DNA of 64,000 bases from Papaver somniferum (lineage: Eukaryota; Streptophyta; Magnoliopsida; Ranunculales; Papaveraceae), in the NCBI RefSeq assembly GCF_003573695.1, contig NC_039366.1, positions 165,120,339 through 165,184,338 on the forward strand, written 5' to 3'. Below, in pieces: positions 60,567 to 64,000 of the stretch. The translations under genes and the position numbers were made by a program. The number at the start of each line of letters is the position of its first letter. Within the stretch, counting starts at the first letter, position 1. Below the pieces are notes generated by a model that had not been told where the DNA came from, made no database searches, and saw only the letters and a program-made list of their open reading frames with translations.

Positions 60567-62938
60567 TGAAAAAGCGGGGGTCTAAACACACCACCCAATA
60601 TTTCGCTTAGCAATATGTATGGACTAACTCCGAAATACTTTGCTAGAGAATCAACTAGACAGTCAGACTCAATCTAGATAAAAGTATCTCAAGAAGTTAA
60701 TATCAATCTCTTGATTTGATTTTTACTCAAGCTAAAATCAATAGTGAGTCTTTATCAAATACAAGGAATAACTTGGACGGTACCAAAGACCAATGTCCAA
60801 GGATCAATCAATATCAATCAACAACCAAAGGTTGGATTTCCAATTGATGATCACGAACGCACAACTTGTATTATTTCAATTATATAAAATATAATACGGT
60901 AAAGAAATAACACAAACACCAGAAGTTTTGTTAACGAGGAAACCGCAAATGCAGAAAAACCCCGGGACCTAGTCCAGATTGAATACACACTGTATTAAGA
61001 CGCTACAGACACTAGCCTACTCCAAGCTAACTTCGGACTGGACTATAGTTGAACCCCAATTAGTCTCTCACCGATCCAAGGTACAGTTGTACTCCTACGC
61101 CTCTGATCCCAGCAGGATATTGTGCACTTGATTCCCTTAGCTGATCTCACCCACAACCAAGAGTTGCTGCAACGCAAAATCGCAGACTTGATAATAAACA
61201 AATCTGTCTCACACAGAAAAGTCTATCAATGGATAAATCTGTCTCCCACAGAAAAACCCTAGGTTTTGTTCCGTCTTAAGATATGAAATCAAGGTGAATA
61301 GGAACCAATTGATAATCCGGTGTTATATTCCCGAAGAACAACCTAGATTAATCAATCACCTCTCTACTATCCTTCCTGACTACACAAGCGGTTTGTCGAG
61401 GAATCACAAACAGTGAGACGAAGATGTTTGTGACTTCTTTATCTTGCCTATCGGAGAACTATCACGATCTCAAGTCAATCAAAGATTGTACTCGTACGAT
61501 AGAAGATGCAAGATCAGATCACACAACTACGATAAAAGTAGTATCGGTCTTGCTTCACAATCCCAATGAAGTCTTTAAGTCGTTAACCTGGTTTTAGAGA
61601 AGAAAACCAAAGGTTAAAGGAGAATCGACTCTAGCGAGCGCACTAGTATCACACAGACGTGTGGGGATTAGTTTTGCACAATGCTAGATATCTCTTTTAT
61701 ATAGTATTCAAATCAGGGTTTTTCCTTAGTTACAAAGCAATCCATATTCATCGTTAAATGAAAAAAAGATTTAGATTCAAGCTAATATTTCTCAACCGTT
61801 AAATCAAAAACTTAGCTTGTCACACACACTTGGGTAGACGTTTACTGGGTTTGTGAAAACCATGCCCAAACCTGTACGTGTATGTTGGTTCAACATGGTA
61901 ACCCAAAAGGTTAACCATATGAGCATTTCATATTAACCTTGTTCTTCTTCACCATAACTAGTTCAATTGACTCAAATGAACTAGTTAGAGAGTTGTTCAA
62001 TTGCTATGAGATCTTATGTAACTACACAAGACACAATTGAAACAAAGATGATTCGATTCGATTGAATCGGCTCATGAACTTTATAGCCACGGTTTGCATA
62101 AAGCATTCCTTAGTAAGTTAAGTTTCATGTTCAGAGCACATCTTTAGATCATAACCTCTTAAGCTTACAAACAAGTTCGCGGACTTAAGACAACCGGTGG
62201 AGTTTTCCAAACTCAGCTGGAAAATCTCGGCAAAGAGACTTTCGCCAGTTTGCGGACTAGGTTCGCGGACTTACACGCAAATGAGTTTTTGGAAAATACT
62301 AGCAGAAATTCTCGGTACAAGAACTTCCGTCAGTTCGCGGACTGAGTTCGCGGACTGGTTTCGCGGACTTGGCAAAGCCAATTCCTCCGGTTTCTCTCAA
62401 TCAACAAAGTTCGAAAACTTCGGATTAAGGAATACATGGTTATGTAATTTAAACTCTCATTCCAATCATTGAGACATTCTCAGAGGACGTTATATAGGCG
62501 TTATTCACAGACCGTTTCGCGTCAGAGCAATTCTCAAAGTAATTGAAACTTTTCATGACTTTCATCACTAGGTGAAGATAAACTTGATCAAAGCGAAACG
62601 CTTTACCAACACATGATTTCGAGATATAGATATGCGAGATATACTCGGCTCGAAATATCAAATGTGTATGATCCAGTCTATATAGCATACGACTTTTGTC
62701 TCATAATAAGTAGGAGATAGAAGAGATAGACTTTTGAGTGATAGATAAGTTCAAGTCTCCACATACCTTTTTGTTTATGAATCTCCATGAAGTCCTTGAG
62801 CTCAACTACACTTTTCTATCCTAGTCCGAGACTTAGCTATGTAGGCTAGAAATAAAGACTCATAGGTTTGATCACTAACATTGATAAACATGCTTGAGAT
62901 AGCAACGCATGCGAGGTCGACCGAGCTATGCTCTAACA
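60567..62938 (-). repeat. Element C middle LTR, shared by two internal copies
   Basis: The full LTR serves as the 5' LTR for the internal region to its left and as the 3' LTR for the one to its right. A deletion near 62778-62780 removes about 40 bases present at 56516-56555. Confidence 0.85.
62160..62375. repeat. AGTTCGCGGACT motif array, C middle LTR
   Basis: The same array as 55920-56110 but with an extra unit: three GTTCGCGGACT-like units in a row at about 62334-62370 where the left LTR has two. Confidence 0.85.
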
Positions 62939-64000
62939 ATTTTACCCTTTGTCAATTTTAGTGACAAAACTATTAATACATATGGAATACAAAAAAGATA
63001 AACTTTAGTGGCTCCTATTCCATAGTCTAATCTTCAACGTTCCCTGAAATCTTCGTCCTTCCAAGTACTCCAATGATCCCAAAGGTTGTAAGTTTAGCGT
63101 CACCGTTGTTGAAGATCCGTAGCTATAACAATGAGAGAAATCGAGATTCTCGATCATTATTATACAGTGTCATAGTATTATTATGTAACATCAAAGTCCA
63201 ATTGTATCACGAATTTAACAATAATACTATGGTGATATGTATCACTCCCCCTTAGTCAATACTCCATCTCGATCATGGAAACCACTCCCCCTTACACAAT
63301 GATCCAAAAACCATATGTATTTGTAGTGTGAAGTACAATATTTCTCCCCCTTTTTTTCAATAAAATTGGCAAAGGTACAAGAACGGGATCATAATGAAAT
63401 TTCCACAAGAGACATTTCATAGACTAAAAGAAAAATACATACCAACTTAATTTAGATGCAATCATAAAGCCGAATCTAAATGCATTCATCAAGGAGTTTT
63501 AAGATACAAGATAACCCCTATAAAATTCCACAGCCGCACACCCCGCAAGATATTACCATTAAGCACATGTTCAAAAGAACTCTCCCCCATTTGATGTCAT
63601 TCCCAAAAGAACAACAAGAGCGACCTTAATTTCGAAAGAAAAGAAGGATTTTTAAATTGGACACCAAAAAAATCATAGAAATGATTTTTTATATCCAAAA
63701 CTCAACCAAATTAATCACAAGAAAACCGATGATTAATTTAATTGGAATACGCAACTAAATCAAACCACAAAAGTGACCAATTTAATTGAAGGTGCTCAAC
63801 ATAAAATTACGGAGCTACGACTAAGGTAATCATACGGAGACGACTAACTTAATCGTTCACATACTCAACATAAGGAAAAACCTTACGGAATATACGACTA
63901 CATCAACCAATAGAACATGATTACTATAACCGTTCATATACTCAACACAAGAACTTGTGGAATATATGAAAACTCAACTAGACTAATTACAAGAGAACTT
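62939..64000 (-). mobile_element. Second copy of element C 3' internal region, running off the window
   Basis: Aligns base for base, with small changes, to 56719-57780. The purine tract is damaged (ATTTTACCC on the plus strand in place of ATCTCCCCC). The stretch shows that C continues as LTR-internal-LTR-internal. The end is outside the window. Confidence 0.88.

Larger units (their letters stand above)
54319..62938 (-). mobile_element. Element C: LTR retrotransposon without pol, tRNA-iMet primed
   Basis: LTRs lie at 54319-56718 (3' in element sense) and 60567-62938 (5'). Both have TG...CA ends: plus-strand TGAAAAA at the left, TGCTCTAACA at the right. The primer site is at 60553-60564 and the purine tract AAAGGGGGAGAT adjoins the 3' LTR. 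The internal region of only 3.85 kb has two open frames (60501-59359 and about 58975-58589) and no protease, integrase, reverse transcriptase or RNase H. Beyond 62938 the sequence does not return to element A but repeats C's own 3' internal sequence. The ends and primer suggest a copia-type parent. Confidence 0.85.

Noticed and set aside
62939..62943. Search for the target duplication GCTGG at the right end of 54319-62938
   Set aside because: The flank is ATTTT and continues as C internal sequence, so 62938 is not the insertion boundary.

Overview
This is nuclear DNA of a flowering plant. The evidence is two intron-rich genes with plant family matches, a plant-type tRNA gene, and dense nested LTR retrotransposons. 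The sequence fits a eudicot with a large repeat-rich genome. I suspect a basal eudicot such as a poppy relative, but nothing here proves the species.

Layout. Positions 1-5100 are AT-rich and hold DNA-transposon ends: a hAT-like pair at 623 and 4794, with a second inverted pair built of GGGAGTT units (about 1778-4545) inside it. Positions 5185-12398 (+) hold a 19-exon DExH-box RNA helicase gene (1157 aa, DExH3/DExH5 type). A tRNA-Lys(CTT) lies on the minus strand at 12780-12852. Positions 12853-21060 are intergenic, with a LINE fragment and a decayed Ty1/copia element (15835-20786). That element was split by a solo LTR (17918-19913) that still has its TGATG target duplication. Positions 21062-25960 (+) hold the cytosolic cobalamin-independent methionine synthase gene: a leader intron, 11 coding exons, 765 aa and all four zinc ligands.

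From about 26.5 kb to the right edge the window is nested retrotransposons. The oldest layer is a probable LTR (26505-27790) next to a plus-strand LTR fragment 'D' (28045-29206). Gypsy element 'A' (Tat/Ogre-like, tRNA-Arg primer site, minus strand) inserted into D at 29207. Element 'B' (30703-44951, same family) inserted into A's left LTR and has a perfect TGAGG target duplication. Element 'C' (54319 to beyond 64000, minus, tRNA-iMet primer site, same LTR superfamily as D and the solo LTR) inserted into A's right LTR. C is an LTR-internal-LTR-internal arrangement, so it is a tandem or recombined element.

A and B carry broken gag and protease but no recognisable reverse transcriptase or integrase. 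A also carries a degraded plus-strand, i.e. antisense, reading frame that resembles the tail of a plant mobile domain protein. C encodes two proteins I do not recognise (380 and 139 aa) and no pol. All three groups look non-autonomous. The two host genes appear intact and independent, one for RNA helicase function and one for methionine/methyl-cycle metabolism; no operon-like link is implied.
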